DNA of 64,000 nt from the NCBI GenBank assembly GCA_965194655.1, contig OZ239148.1, positions 992,001 through 1,056,000 on the forward strand. The letters are read 5' to 3'. How positions within the stretch are numbered: position 1 is the first letter of the stretch; every line of letters starts with the position of its first letter. A model generated the notes under the pieces. That model was given only the letters and a program-made list of their open reading frames with translations, was not told the origin of the DNA and ran no database searches. This document shows, piece after piece, positions 7,558-16,478 of this stretch. The position numbers and the translations under genes were made by a program. The DNA is from Hahnella lacustris (lineage in GTDB: Bacteria; Pseudomonadota; Gammaproteobacteria; Burkholderiales; Burkholderiaceae_A).

Positions 7558-9459
7558 TTATTGCCCCTCTCTGGCCAGGAGAGCTTCCCAGCGAGTCATG
7601 GCTTTCCCGATATCCCCCTCAAGCTGAGTCTGTTTGGCTTGTAGTGAGGGAATGTCTTGAGGACGTGACTTGTAGATCTCAGGATCGGCGAGAGCGCGAT
7701 GAACGAGATCGAGGGCGACTTCAAGTTCCTCGATCTTGGCGGGTAGGTCCTCAAGCTCTCTCTTTTCTCTGCTATTGAGCTTGAGCGGGGGCTTGAGTGA
7801 TGAGGTGGTCTGGGTCGGTTTAGAGGCAGCTCGAGGTGAGGGGCTGGGCGGGGCAGTGGAGGCCACAGTTTTTTGAAGGCTACGAGACTTCTGAAGCATG
7901 TAGTCGTCATATCCACCCTCGTATTCACGCCAATGACCCGGTGATTCGTAAGCGAGAATACTGGTGACCACATGGTCGACGAAGTCGCGGTCATGGCTGA
8001 CCAGGAAGACGGTTCCAGCGTAGTCCTGCAGCAACTGCTCAAGCAGCTCCAGCGTTTCAATATCTAGATCATTGGTGGGCTCATCCAGCACCAGAACATT
8101 GGCCGGGCGGGCGAAGAGACGCGCAAGCAACAGCCGGTTTCTTTCTCCTCCAGAGAGGCTACTGACCGGAGACTGGGCCCGTTCAGCCGGGAAGAGGAAT
8201 TGCCCCAGATAGCTGCGAACGTGTTGGCGGGAGTCTCCGATTTCAATCCATTCGCTTCCCGGGCTGATGGTGTCGGCCAGTGAGGCCTCGAGGTTGAGGC
8301 CCTCACGCATTTGGTCAAAGTACGCCACTTGAATCTTGGTGCCGATTTCGACTTGGCCGGCGTCAGGCGCTAGGCTACCGAGGATGATCTTCAGGAGCGT
8401 GGACTTTCCAACCCCGTTGGGCCCAATGAGCCCGATCTTGTCGCCCCGCAGGACGGTCAGGCTCAGGTCTTTCAGGATGGTCTTGGCGCCGAAGGATTTC
8501 TCGACATGAGAGAGTCGGGCAACAATCTTTCCGCTTCGTTCTCCACTTGCAACAGAGAGCTGAACCTGGCCCATCACCTCACGCCTTGCGGCGCGTGCGG
8601 CTCTCAGCTGCTCTAGCCTAGCCAGTCGGCCCACAGACTTGGTGCGCCTGGCTTCAACGCCCTTGCGGGACCAAACCTCTTCTTGTGCAAGCAGCTTGTC
8701 GGCTCGGGCATTGGCGAGAGCCTCGGAGTCGAGGGCTTGCTCCTTTTGCACCAGAAATTCTCTGAAGCGCCCGGGATAGCGTTGTAGCTGCCCGCGATCC
8801 AGCTCTAGGATGCCCGTGCACACTGCATCGAGAAAGCGACGGTCGTGGGTGATCATGACCATGGCCCCTTTGTGGCTACAGAGCAGAGATTCCAGCCATT
8901 CAATCGACTGGATGTCGAGGTGGTTGGTGGGCTCATCCAGCAGAAGCACATCGGGCTGAGTGACGAGCGCCTGAGCAAGAGATACTCGCTTTCTCTGCCC
9001 ACCTGAAAGGCGCCCTACGAGGGCGTCACCTTCTAGTCCAAGCCGATCCAGTGTCTCCTGAACCCGCTGTTCCCAAGACCATCCGCCGCGAGCGTCTAGC
9101 TCGCTCTGAATGGCATCGAGCGCATCATGAGCCTCGGGGTCGATGGCGAGCGCCTCGTATTTTTCCCTCAGCGATTGGATGTCGGATAGTCCCAAGGCCA
9201 CTGCTTCGAACACGCTGTGCTCCGGGTTGAGGACCGGCTCTTGAGCCACATAGGTCATGCGCAGTCCCTGCTGGATCTGAAGGGTTCCGTCATCGAGTTG
9301 TGAGAGCCCCGCAAGAATCTTGAGCAGGCTTGACTTGCCTGTGCCATTCCGTCCGATGAGGCCCAGGCGCTCACCGGTCTCAAGGGCAAAGCCGGTGTGG
9401 TCGAGTAAGGGAAGGTGCCCAAAGGCCAGCTGGGCGTCGGCCAGAACCAAGAGCGACAT
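7558..9459 (-). CDS. uup: ABC-F family ATPase, Uup-like
   Basis: Cytosolic ABC-F protein of 633 residues with two nucleotide-binding domains and no membrane segments. Walker A motifs are GRNGTGKS (36-43) and GPNGVGKS in the second domain. Signatures are LSGGQRKR and LSGGERNR, and Walker B segments are LLLDEPTNHLD and LVLDEPTNDLD. After a P/S/T-rich linker, the last ~70 residues form a charged coiled coil, which is typical of Uup. Uup proteins act on ribosomes and in tolerance to replication stress and transposon excision. The stop is 7 nt before the xdhC-like start, so the two may share a transcript. Confidence 0.82.
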   Translation of the reverse strand: MSLLVLADAQLAFGHLPLLDHTGFALETGERLGLIGRNGTGKSSLLKILAGLSQLDDGTLQIQQGLRMTYVAQEPVLNPEHSVFEAVALGLSDIQSLREKYEALAIDPEAHDALDAIQSELDARGGWSWEQRVQETLDRLGLEGDALVGRLSGGQRKRVSLAQALVTQPDVLLLDEPTNHLDIQSIEWLESLLCSHKGAMVMITHDRRFLDAVCTGILELDRGQLQRYPGRFREFLVQKEQALDSEALANARADKLLAQEEVWSRKGVEARRTKSVGRLARLEQLRAARAARREVMGQVQLSVASGERSGKIVARLSHVEKSFGAKTILKDLSLTVLRGDKIGLIGPNGVGKSTLLKIILGSLAPDAGQVEIGTKIQVAYFDQMREGLNLEASLADTISPGSEWIEIGDSRQHVRSYLGQFLFPAERAQSPVSSLSGGERNRLLLARLFARPANVLVLDEPTNDLDIETLELLEQLLQDYAGTVFLVSHDRDFVDHVVTSILAYESPGHWREYEGGYDDYMLQKSRSLQKTVASTAPPSPSPRAASKPTQTTSSLKPPLKLNSREKRELEDLPAKIEELEVALDLVHRALADPEIYKSRPQDIPSLQAKQTQLEGDIGKAMTRWEALLAREGQ

Positions 9460-9465
9460 AAGACT

Positions 9466-10122
9466 TTACTGATCGAAGGATTCAAAGAGCCCGGGTGCGA
9501 GTTTACCCAGGCTGGTCAGGCGCTCGAGAGGGTCTTCACAGTCAAGAAGGGCGTAACGTTCTTCAGGCGTAAGGGGCATGAGTTCTGCCCATCGATTCGC
9601 GACCCAGCCGCACTCATCAAGACGATAGGGGGCGAGAACAGGCATTTGAGCGGCGGGCACCCGCTTGCGCTGGAGGTCTGCAATGAGACGGCCGAGTCGA
9701 TTCGCTAGGGGCTGCAACTCCGGGGGTATGGCGACAACTGGGTCTTGCTCCAGGGTCTCAATCTGTCCAACCCACAGGCCATACCGTCCCTGCTGTGCAT
9801 CGAGCAAACGGAAACGCTGCAACCCACGAACGCGAATGAAGTAGAGCGCAGGCTGGAGCATGTCGTGTTCGATGATCTCGGCCAGACAACCCGACGGGCG
9901 CAGGCGAATCGATTCACCTGGCCGATTCACCTCATGACCAGACTCCAGGCCGATGATGCCGAACGGGGTCTTCTCTGCGACCGCACGCTTCACCATGTCG
10001 AGGTAACGGACCTCGAAAATCTGTAGCGACATGAGCCCGTCGGGGAAGAGCCCATGTTGCAAAGGAAAGAGTGGGAGCGCTGATTGGAGTTCAGCGCTGG
10101 GGGGATGTGGGACGCTTTCCAT
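9466..10122 (-). CDS. Lon N-terminal (LON substrate-binding) domain protein
   Basis: Stand-alone LON domain (PUA-like fold) protein of 218 residues without ATPase or protease domains. It starts with the family pattern LPLFPLQHGLFPDGLMSLQIFEVRYLDMV near residue 15. The role of these proteins is not settled; they are often called Lon-like substrate-binding proteins. The start is ATG 10122, which makes a 32-nt overlap with the end of the upstream helicase gene; the ribosome site there is weak, so coupling to helicase translation is likely. It is 6 nt from the Uup-like gene downstream. The longer open frame to 10308 lies within the helicase tail and is rejected. Confidence 0.75.
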   Translation of the reverse strand: MESVPHPPSAELQSALPLFPLQHGLFPDGLMSLQIFEVRYLDMVKRAVAEKTPFGIIGLESGHEVNRPGESIRLRPSGCLAEIIEHDMLQPALYFIRVRGLQRFRLLDAQQGRYGLWVGQIETLEQDPVVAIPPELQPLANRLGRLIADLQRKRVPAAQMPVLAPYRLDECGWVANRWAELMPLTPEERYALLDCEDPLERLTSLGKLAPGLFESFDQ

Positions 10123-11524
10123 GACTGTATTTTGAGGCCTTTGAGGCTGGCTTCGCACCTGCAGGTCTGGGGGGCGCGGGCTTGGCCCCGACAGGCACTG
10201 AACCGGAGGGCTTGGCCGAGTATGGCTTGGGACCTGTGGGCTTGGCCGCATAGGGCTTGGGCGCCTGTGCCTGCCCCTCCGCTCTGGGGGGGCGCGGCCC
10301 GCTGGCACGCTGAGCAGGCTTTGCGCTCGGCTTATGACTGGACTTACCGCCAGGCTTAAAGCCCGGACGAGGCCCGCCTGGGCGCTGACGTCGAACGCCC
10401 TCGGGAAGGAGCGTCTGCCCTGTCAGGCGTTCAATCTGAATGGCGAGGCCCACTTCGCTGGGCTCGCAGAGCGAATAGGCGGTGCCGCTGCGGCCTGCGC
10501 GACCTGTGCGTCCAATGCGATGGACATAAGCCTCAGGAATGATGGGCATGTCGTAGTTCACCACATGCGTGACCGTATCGATATCAATGCCGCGCGCTGC
10601 GACATCGGTTGCGACCAGTACGCGCATCTTGCCTGACCGAAAGGCTGCCAAGGCGCGGTCCCGCTGCCCCTGGGTTTTGTCTCCATGGATGGAGACGGAG
10701 AAGTGGCCGTGATCGCGGATGTGTTTTTGAACGCGCTCGGCGCCATGCTTGGTTCGCGTAAAGACAATGGCTTGCTCCACGTCTGGGGCAGCAAGTAGGT
10801 CGAGAAGGGCTTCGGGCTTTTTCCCCGGATCAACCATGATCAGGTGCTGAGCAATTCGCTCAATGGGCTTTGAATGTTGAGCGACCGAGACCTCAGCCGG
10901 ATTCTGGAGGAACTCATCCGCGAGTCGGCGAATATCTGCGGGCATGGTGGCCGAGAGCAGGAGCGTCTGGCGGGACTTAGGAAGCCTAGCCAGAAGGTCC
11001 CGAATGGCGGGCATAAAGCCCAGGTCCATCATTTGGTCGGCTTCGTCGAGCACGATGGTGTGGGTCTGGTCCAGACGAGCATGCTTCGCTTGCAGGTGAT
11101 CGAGCAGCCGACCAGGGGTGGCCACCAGAATATCGAGGCCTTGCGAGAGCGCACGAATTTGTGGGGACGGATTGGCGCCTCCGACGACCAGGGCGCTGGT
11201 GAGGTGCAGGTGACGGCCGTAGGTTCGGACACTCTCGAGAATCTGGTTCGCGAGTTCGCGGGTTGGCGCGAGGATCAGTGCCTTGCAGCTTTTGGGCATG
11301 CGAGGCTGAAGTGGGGTTCTGCGTTGAGATTCGAGCTTGTGAAGAAGGGGTAGCACGAAGGCCGCCGTCTTCCCGGTTCCGGTTTGGGCAATGCCAAGCA
11401 CATCTTGGCCTGCAAGCATCAAAGGAATGACCTGCGCCTGGATGGGGGTGGGGGTATCGTAACCCTCGGTTGCAATGGATTTCAGAATGGGCTCTGCGAG
11501 CCCGAGATCAGTAAATTTCGTCAA
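10091..11524 (-). CDS. rhlE: DEAD-box ATP-dependent RNA helicase, RhlE-like
   Basis: DEAD-box helicase of 477 residues. The Q motif is TPTPIQAQVIP, Walker A is AQTGTGKTAAF, motif II is VLDEADQMMDLGF, motif III is SAT, and motif VI is HRIGRTGRAGR. The core ends near residue 370, followed by a basic, low-complexity tail rich in KPA/PKPY/AKP repeats that resembles RNA-binding tails of RhlE proteins. The start is a TTG at 11524 with an in-frame stop just upstream and only a weak GAAAG ribosome site. It probably acts in ribosome assembly or mRNA turnover. It heads a minus-strand run of helicase, LON protein, Uup-like and xdhC-like genes. Confidence 0.85.
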   Translation of the reverse strand: MTKFTDLGLAEPILKSIATEGYDTPTPIQAQVIPLMLAGQDVLGIAQTGTGKTAAFVLPLLHKLESQRRTPLQPRMPKSCKALILAPTRELANQILESVRTYGRHLHLTSALVVGGANPSPQIRALSQGLDILVATPGRLLDHLQAKHARLDQTHTIVLDEADQMMDLGFMPAIRDLLARLPKSRQTLLLSATMPADIRRLADEFLQNPAEVSVAQHSKPIERIAQHLIMVDPGKKPEALLDLLAAPDVEQAIVFTRTKHGAERVQKHIRDHGHFSVSIHGDKTQGQRDRALAAFRSGKMRVLVATDVAARGIDIDTVTHVVNYDMPIIPEAYVHRIGRTGRAGRSGTAYSLCEPSEVGLAIQIERLTGQTLLPEGVRRQRPGGPRPGFKPGGKSSHKPSAKPAQRASGPRPPRAEGQAQAPKPYAAKPTGPKPYSAKPSGSVPVGAKPAPPRPAGAKPASKASKYSHGKRPTSPQR

Positions 11525-11659
11525 GGGGGGCTTTCAGTAAGAGCCGCCCGATGGATCTGATGTTGCTGTCGGTACCAACTTCCGAACAGAGGGCAGCAGG
11601 ATTAAGATGACGCATCGTTGTGCGCTGCACGACATCCTACAGGACTTGGAGACGATCGG

Positions 11660-11854
11660 GTGAAAAATACGCGTGCATGGTTGGTTCTGGCCCTCTGTTC
11701 CTCATTTCTGCTCCAGGGGTGTGCGGTCATTGCGGTGGCCGATGCCGCCGTCACGGTGACGGCGACGGTGGTTGGGGTCGGGGTGAAGGCGACGGGTGCG
11801 GTCGTTGACGCGGTCATCCCGGGCAGCAGCGAGGACGAAGCGAAGAAGAAATAG
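11660..11854 (+). CDS. Small lipoprotein (NF038104-like)
   Basis: Predicted 64-residue outer-membrane or periplasmic lipoprotein. The signal peptide is VKNTRAWLVLALCSSF, and the lipobox LLQGC makes Cys21 the lipidated residue. The mature part is a short A/V/T/G-rich stretch ending in an acidic-basic tail (SSEDEAKKK). It resembles the small lipoprotein family listed as NF038104. The start is GTG at 11660 with GGAG 8 nt upstream; an ATG at 11618 would put an untypical segment before the signal. It ends 8 nt before the MpaB-like gene. Function is unknown. Confidence 0.65.
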   Translation: MKNTRAWLVLALCSSFLLQGCAVIAVADAAVTVTATVVGVGVKATGAVVDAVIPGSSEDEAKKK

Positions 11855-11862
11855 GTCCTCGA

Positions 11863-12747
11863 GTGCTGCTCGATCCCTGGGCCCCACTGAGAAGCACGAT
11901 TCGCCGGATGGTGGGCAGCAAGGGGCCGCCGGTGGCCTACCTTGAACCTCGTGGAGACCCGGGGCTCTTCGGTCCAGACTCCTCTGCATGGCTGGTCCAT
12001 GCTGACTTTACGAGCATGATGGTGGGCGGTGTTCGAGCATTGCTCCTTCAGGCGCTTCATCCTGGGGCCTTGGCCGGGGTCTGGGATCACTCCTCTTTTC
12101 GGGAAGACCTTCATGGAAGGTTGGCTCGAACGGCTGGCTTCGTGGCCTCCACCACCTACGGCGGGCGGGATATGGCGCTCGCTTCCATCGATCGGGTCAA
12201 CCGGATTCATGCTGGGGTGGCTGGAATCGATGAGCGAGGGCGCCCCTACCATGCAAGGGATCCCCATTTACTCGCCTGGGTTCACCTCACCGAATGCTGG
12301 AGCTTCCTGACGGCCTATGTTCGCTTCGTCAACCCTGGCTTTTCGCGTGCGCAGCAGGACCAGTACTTTTCTGAGATGGCTGCCCTGGGAGCATTACTGG
12401 GCGCTCAGGCGCTTCCGACGACACGGTCAGCCGTCGAGGAAGGGCTCAGGGCGTACGAGCCAGAGCTCGCGTACGGAGAGCGAGCCCGCGCGGTGGTAGC
12501 CCTATTGGAGTCCTTCCCCGCTCCATGGGCCCAGAGGCCCATCCTACGAGTCTTCTACCAAGCCGCCCGGGCAGACCTTCCTGCCTGGGCGCGACACCTG
12601 ATGGGCCTCGCTCCTGTGACCCCGGTTGAGTCCATGGGGCTAGAGCTGGCCATCAAGGGCATGGCGCTCCCCATTCGGGAGGCGCTCAAAGACGGCGTGG
12701 CCGCCCATGCACGTCGACGAATGGAAACCCCGGGCTTTCCCCAGTAG
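11863..12747 (+). CDS. Oxygenase MpaB family protein (DUF2236)
   Basis: DUF2236 protein of 294 residues. The family includes latex-clearing protein (a haem oxygenase that cleaves rubber) and the fungal MpaB oxygenase. Visible family features are LLQALHPGALAGV (residues 62-73, His66), the RIHAGVAG segment (His116) and DPHLLAWVH (133-141), where histidines and nearby residues could hold the haem. No signal peptide is evident. The start is GTG 11863, 8 nt after the lipoprotein stop. The substrate cannot be told from sequence. The gene sits just before the form II Mo-hydroxylase operon, but the 67-bp gap and an inverted repeat suggest separate control. Confidence 0.75.
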   Translation: MLLDPWAPLRSTIRRMVGSKGPPVAYLEPRGDPGLFGPDSSAWLVHADFTSMMVGGVRALLLQALHPGALAGVWDHSSFREDLHGRLARTAGFVASTTYGGRDMALASIDRVNRIHAGVAGIDERGRPYHARDPHLLAWVHLTECWSFLTAYVRFVNPGFSRAQQDQYFSEMAALGALLGAQALPTTRSAVEEGLRAYEPELAYGERARAVVALLESFPAPWAQRPILRVFYQAARADLPAWARHLMGLAPVTPVESMGLELAIKGMALPIREALKDGVAAHARRRMETPGFPQ

Positions 12748-12764
12748 GTGATCTTTCAGCGGCA

Positions 12765-12805
12765 TCCTATGGTCATGAAGTCGTGACCCCATCTTCCATA
12801 GGAGG
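12765..12805 (+). promoter_or_regulatory. Inverted repeat covering the ribosome site of the form II coxS-like gene
   Basis: TCCTATGG (12765-12772) is repeated inverted as CCATAGGA (12796-12803), an 8-bp perfect match. The right arm takes in the first bases of the AGGAGG ribosome site (12800-12805). A nested alternative pair is GGTCA (12771-12775) with TGACC (12784-12788). Folded in RNA, the outer stem would hide the ribosome site. Whether it regulates is not known. Confidence 0.3.
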
Positions 12806-12814
12806 CAGCCTCTC

Positions 12815-13285
12815 ATGCAGGTCTCACTCACTGTCAACGGCAAAGCCGTGACCCTTCAGGCAGAACCCCACACCCTTCTGATTCAAGCCCTTCGCGAGCA
12901 CCTGAGCCTAACCGGCGCGCACGTGGGCTGTGACACGGCCCAGTGCGGTGCATGCACAGTGCTCGTCAATGGCAACGCGGTGAAGAGCTGCAACATGCTT
13001 CTGGCTCAGGCCGATGGTGCGGCAGTGACCACCATCGAAGGACTTGCTTCGGCGGACGGCACCCTTCACCCCATGCAGACTGCCTTCAAGGAGTGTCATG
13101 GCCTTCAGTGCGGGTTCTGCACTCCCGGCATGGTGATGAGCGCGATTGACCTCTGTCAGAAAAACCCAGGTGCCAGTGAGGCCGAGATTCGCGACCTCTT
13201 AGAGGGAAATATCTGCCGCTGCACCGGCTACCAAAACATCGTAAGGGCCATCGCGCAGGGTGCGAAGGCCATGGCTTCGGCCTAA
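12815..13285 (+). CDS. [2Fe-2S] small subunit of form II CODH-like molybdenum hydroxylase
   Basis: CoxS-like iron-sulfur subunit of 156 residues. The N-terminal cluster motif is GCDTAQCGACTV with a fourth cysteine in KSCNMLL. The C-terminal cluster is in QCGFCTPGMV and GNICRCTGYQNI. An AGGAGG ribosome site lies 9 nt before ATG 12815. It is first in an S-L-M-D-E-G operon, the order of form II clusters. It passes electrons from the molybdenum centre of the next gene product to the FAD subunit. Confidence 0.92.
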   Translation: MQVSLTVNGKAVTLQAEPHTLLIQALREHLSLTGAHVGCDTAQCGACTVLVNGNAVKSCNMLLAQADGAAVTTIEGLASADGTLHPMQTAFKECHGLQCGFCTPGMVMSAIDLCQKNPGASEAEIRDLLEGNICRCTGYQNIVRAIAQGAKAMASA

Positions 13286-13300
13286 CCGAGGAGATTGAAT

Positions 13301-15682
13301 ATGGGTGCTCAAGATTTCGCTTCGCTTCCCCACATTGGGGAGTCTGTTCTTCGCAAGGAAGATCTGCGATTCCTCACCGGTGCAGGTCAGTACACCGACG
13401 ACGTCAAGCTGGCTGATATGACCTACGCCATCTTCGTCCGCTCGCCGCATGCTCATGCCCGGATTCGCAGCATTCAAAAGACTGCAGCGCTTGCTGCGCC
13501 AGGCGTCATTGCAGTCTTTGACGGAGAGGATGTGGCGGCGGACAAAGTGGGTGGCCTGCCTTGTGGCTGGCTGATCACCAGCACGAACGGAGAGCCCATG
13601 AAGGAGCCTCCGCATCCGATCTTGGCGCAAGGGAAGGTTCGCTATGTGGGCGACCATGTGGCCATGGTGATTGCAGATAGCCTTGAGCATGCACGCAATG
13701 CCGCGGAATTGGTGGAGGTTGATTACGAGGCGCTCGATGCAGTCGTCGATGTGCGAGATGCAAAGGCCTCTGGAGCGCCCACGGTGCACGACCAGGCCCC
13801 CGACAATCATTGCTACAAGTGGGCGATTGGTGACAAGGGCCAGGTCGATGCAGCATTCGAACATGCGGCACACATCACCAAGCTAGACCTCGTGAACAAT
13901 CGCCTTGTGCCCAACGCGCTTGAGCCTCGTGCTGCGATTGGTTGCTACAGCCGAGCCAATGACGAATACACACTCTATGTGGCGAATCAAAACCCCCACG
14001 TGGAGCGTCTGCTGCTGACCGCCTTTGTCATGGGTCTTCCTGAACACAAGGTTCGTGTGATTGCCCCCGACGTCGGTGGCGGTTTCGGATCCAAGATCTA
14101 TCTCTATGCAGAAGATGTTTGCGTGACTTGGGCTGCCAAGAAGCTCAATCGCACGGTGAAGTGGACTGCGGATCGGAATGAGGCGTTCCTCTCAGATGCA
14201 CATGGTCGCGACCATGTGACCCACGCTGAGTTGGCCATGGACAAAGACGGTCGGTTCTTGGCGTTCCGAGTGCACACTGATGCGAACCTCGGTGCTTACT
14301 TATCGACTTTTTCGACCGCGATTCCCACCATCCTGTACGCCACACTTTTAGCGGGTCAGTACACGACACCTCAGATCTATGTGGAGGTCGATGCCTGGTT
14401 TACCAATACCGCACCGGTGGACGCCTATCGAGGAGCGGGACGGCCAGAGGCGACTTATTTGCTGGAGCGCATCGTGTCTCGCGCGGGCTGGGAGCTGGGA
14501 CTCTCTCAGGACGAGATTCGTAAGCGCAATTTCATCACTCAGTTTCCTTATCAAACGCCGGTGGCGCTTCAGTACGACATTGGTGACTATCACCAGTGCA
14601 TGGACAAGGCCAATCAGCTCGCGGATGTTGCGGGTTTTGCTGCCCGTCGCGCTGCGAGTGAAGCCAAAGGAATGCTTCGAGGCATGGGGTACTCAAGCTA
14701 CATTGAGGCCTGCGGCCTTGCACCGTCCAACATTGCGGGCGCTCTGGGCGCACGGGCGGGGCTCTTTGAGTGCGGTGAGGTGCGGGTGCACCCCACGGGG
14801 AGCGTGACCGTCTTCACCGGTTCGCACAGTCACGGTCAGGGCCACGAGACCACCTTTGCTCAGGTGGTGGCGGCCCGCCTTGGGATTCCAGTTGAGAACG
14901 TGGATATCGTTCACGGCGACACCGGACGCGTGCCCTTCGGTATGGGCACCTATGGCTCCCGGTCTATTTCTGTGGGGGGTGCTGCGCTGATGCGTGCACT
15001 CGATAAGATCGAGGCAAAAGCAAAGAAAATCGCTGCCCATTTGTTGGAGGCCAACGACACCGACATCGACTTCAGCGGTGGGGAGTTTGTAGTGAAGGGA
15101 ACCGACAAAAAGATTCCCTTTGCTCAGGTGGCGCTCACAGCCTACGTGCCCCACAACTATCCGCTGGACAAGCTCGAACCGGGTTTGAATGAGACGGCGT
15201 TTTACGATCCCACCAACTTCACCTATCCCGCTGGCACCTATATCTGTGAGGTAGAAATCAATCCCAAGACCGGCGAGGTGAGGGTGGATCGCTTCACTGC
15301 CGTGGATGATTTCGGCGTGATCATCAACCCCATGATTGTGGAGGGTCAGGTTCACGGCGGCTTGGCTCAAGGGATTGGGCAAGCCTTGCTCGAGAACTGC
15401 GTCTATGACCGAGAGACTGGTCAGCTCCTCACCGGCTCATTCATGGACTACGCCATGCCTCGCGCAGATGACTTTCCTCATTTCGAGATTGGTCATGTCT
15501 GTACCCCCTGCACCACGAACCCACTGGGAACCAAGGGCTGTGGAGAGGCTGGTGCCATCGGGTCCCCGCCGGCTGTGATCAATGCGGTGCTCGATGCGCT
15601 TGCTCCCTTGGGAGTGAAGGACTTGGACATGCCCGCCACCTCTCACCGGGTGTGGGAAGCCATTAGAATGGCGAAAGGATAA
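13301..15682 (+). CDS. Form II CoxL-like molybdenum hydroxylase large subunit
   Basis: Large molybdopterin subunit of 793 residues. The active-site loop is AYRGAGR (375-381), the mark of form II CoxL, in place of AYRCSFR. It therefore lacks the copper-binding cysteine of form I. The catalytic glutamate is present (Glu749 in GTKGCGE). GGGFGSK is near 259-265. CO oxidation by form II enzymes is disputed; the true substrate may be another small carbonyl compound or N-heterocycle. The start is ATG 13301, with GAGGAG 7 nt upstream; an in-frame TTG at 13295 sits too close to that site. It is 15 nt after the small subunit and 4 nt before the FAD subunit. Confidence 0.9.
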   Translation: MGAQDFASLPHIGESVLRKEDLRFLTGAGQYTDDVKLADMTYAIFVRSPHAHARIRSIQKTAALAAPGVIAVFDGEDVAADKVGGLPCGWLITSTNGEPMKEPPHPILAQGKVRYVGDHVAMVIADSLEHARNAAELVEVDYEALDAVVDVRDAKASGAPTVHDQAPDNHCYKWAIGDKGQVDAAFEHAAHITKLDLVNNRLVPNALEPRAAIGCYSRANDEYTLYVANQNPHVERLLLTAFVMGLPEHKVRVIAPDVGGGFGSKIYLYAEDVCVTWAAKKLNRTVKWTADRNEAFLSDAHGRDHVTHAELAMDKDGRFLAFRVHTDANLGAYLSTFSTAIPTILYATLLAGQYTTPQIYVEVDAWFTNTAPVDAYRGAGRPEATYLLERIVSRAGWELGLSQDEIRKRNFITQFPYQTPVALQYDIGDYHQCMDKANQLADVAGFAARRAASEAKGMLRGMGYSSYIEACGLAPSNIAGALGARAGLFECGEVRVHPTGSVTVFTGSHSHGQGHETTFAQVVAARLGIPVENVDIVHGDTGRVPFGMGTYGSRSISVGGAALMRALDKIEAKAKKIAAHLLEANDTDIDFSGGEFVVKGTDKKIPFAQVALTAYVPHNYPLDKLEPGLNETAFYDPTNFTYPAGTYICEVEINPKTGEVRVDRFTAVDDFGVIINPMIVEGQVHGGLAQGIGQALLENCVYDRETGQLLTGSFMDYAMPRADDFPHFEIGHVCTPCTTNPLGTKGCGEAGAIGSPPAVINAVLDALAPLGVKDLDMPATSHRVWEAIRMAKG

Positions 15683-15686
15683 GACC

Positions 15687-16478
15687 ATGTATCGATTCGA
15701 TTATCAAAAGCCTGCAAATCTGGCCAAAGCTGCCTCCCTCTTGGCCTCAGGGGCTCAAGCTCTTGCTGGAGGCCAGACCTTGTTGGCATCCATGAAGCAG
15801 CGGTTGATCCAGCCGGAGGTGCTGGCGGACCTGTCCTCGATTGCTGGGCTGTCGGGCATTTCGGAAGGGGCTGGCGAGATTCAGATCGGTGCCATGACGC
15901 GTCACTCCGCTGTGGCATCGAGTGAGCTGGTGAGGTCAAAAGTCCCCGCGCTTGCGCAGCTTGCTGGGGGCATCGGGGATCGTCAGGTTCGTGCCATGGG
16001 GACGATCGGCGGGTCCTTGGCCAACAACGACCCTTCTGCCTGCTACCCGAGCGCTGCTTTGGCGCTGGGCGCCACCATCGTCACGGATCGACGCTCCATC
16101 CCCGCTGCCGACTACTTTCAGGGCATGTACGCCACTGCTTTGGAGCCGGGCGAGTTGATCACTGCCGTCCGCTTCCCCATTCCGAAGCGTGCGGCCTACG
16201 CGAAATTCAAGCAGCCCGCCTCGCGCTACGCCATTGTTGGTGTGTTTGTCGCCGACATGGGGTCTGAGGTTCGGGTGGCCATTACTGGTGCGGGCAACGG
16301 CGTATTTCGGCACTCCGGACTGGAGGCGGCCCTCTCGAAGTCGTTTACGCCAGCGGCAGTGGACGGAGTGCAGGTGGATGCCTCCGAGCTCAATGGCGAC
16401 CTTCATGCCTCGGCCGAATATCGGGCACAGCTGATTCTGGTCCAGACTCAGAGGGCAGTCGAGCAGGCGATTGGATAG
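15687..16478 (+). CDS. FAD subunit of form II CODH-like molybdenum hydroxylase
   Basis: CoxM-like FAD-binding subunit of 263 residues with AGGQTLL near residue 28 and TIGGSLANNDPS near residue 108. It completes the L-M-S heterotrimer of the form II enzyme. Its last 8 nt overlap the TTG start of the MoxR gene that follows, which suggests translational coupling. Confidence 0.9.
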   Translation: MYRFDYQKPANLAKAASLLASGAQALAGGQTLLASMKQRLIQPEVLADLSSIAGLSGISEGAGEIQIGAMTRHSAVASSELVRSKVPALAQLAGGIGDRQVRAMGTIGGSLANNDPSACYPSAALALGATIVTDRRSIPAADYFQGMYATALEPGELITAVRFPIPKRAAYAKFKQPASRYAIVGVFVADMGSEVRVAITGAGNGVFRHSGLEAALSKSFTPAAVDGVQVDASELNGDLHASAEYRAQLILVQTQRAVEQAIG

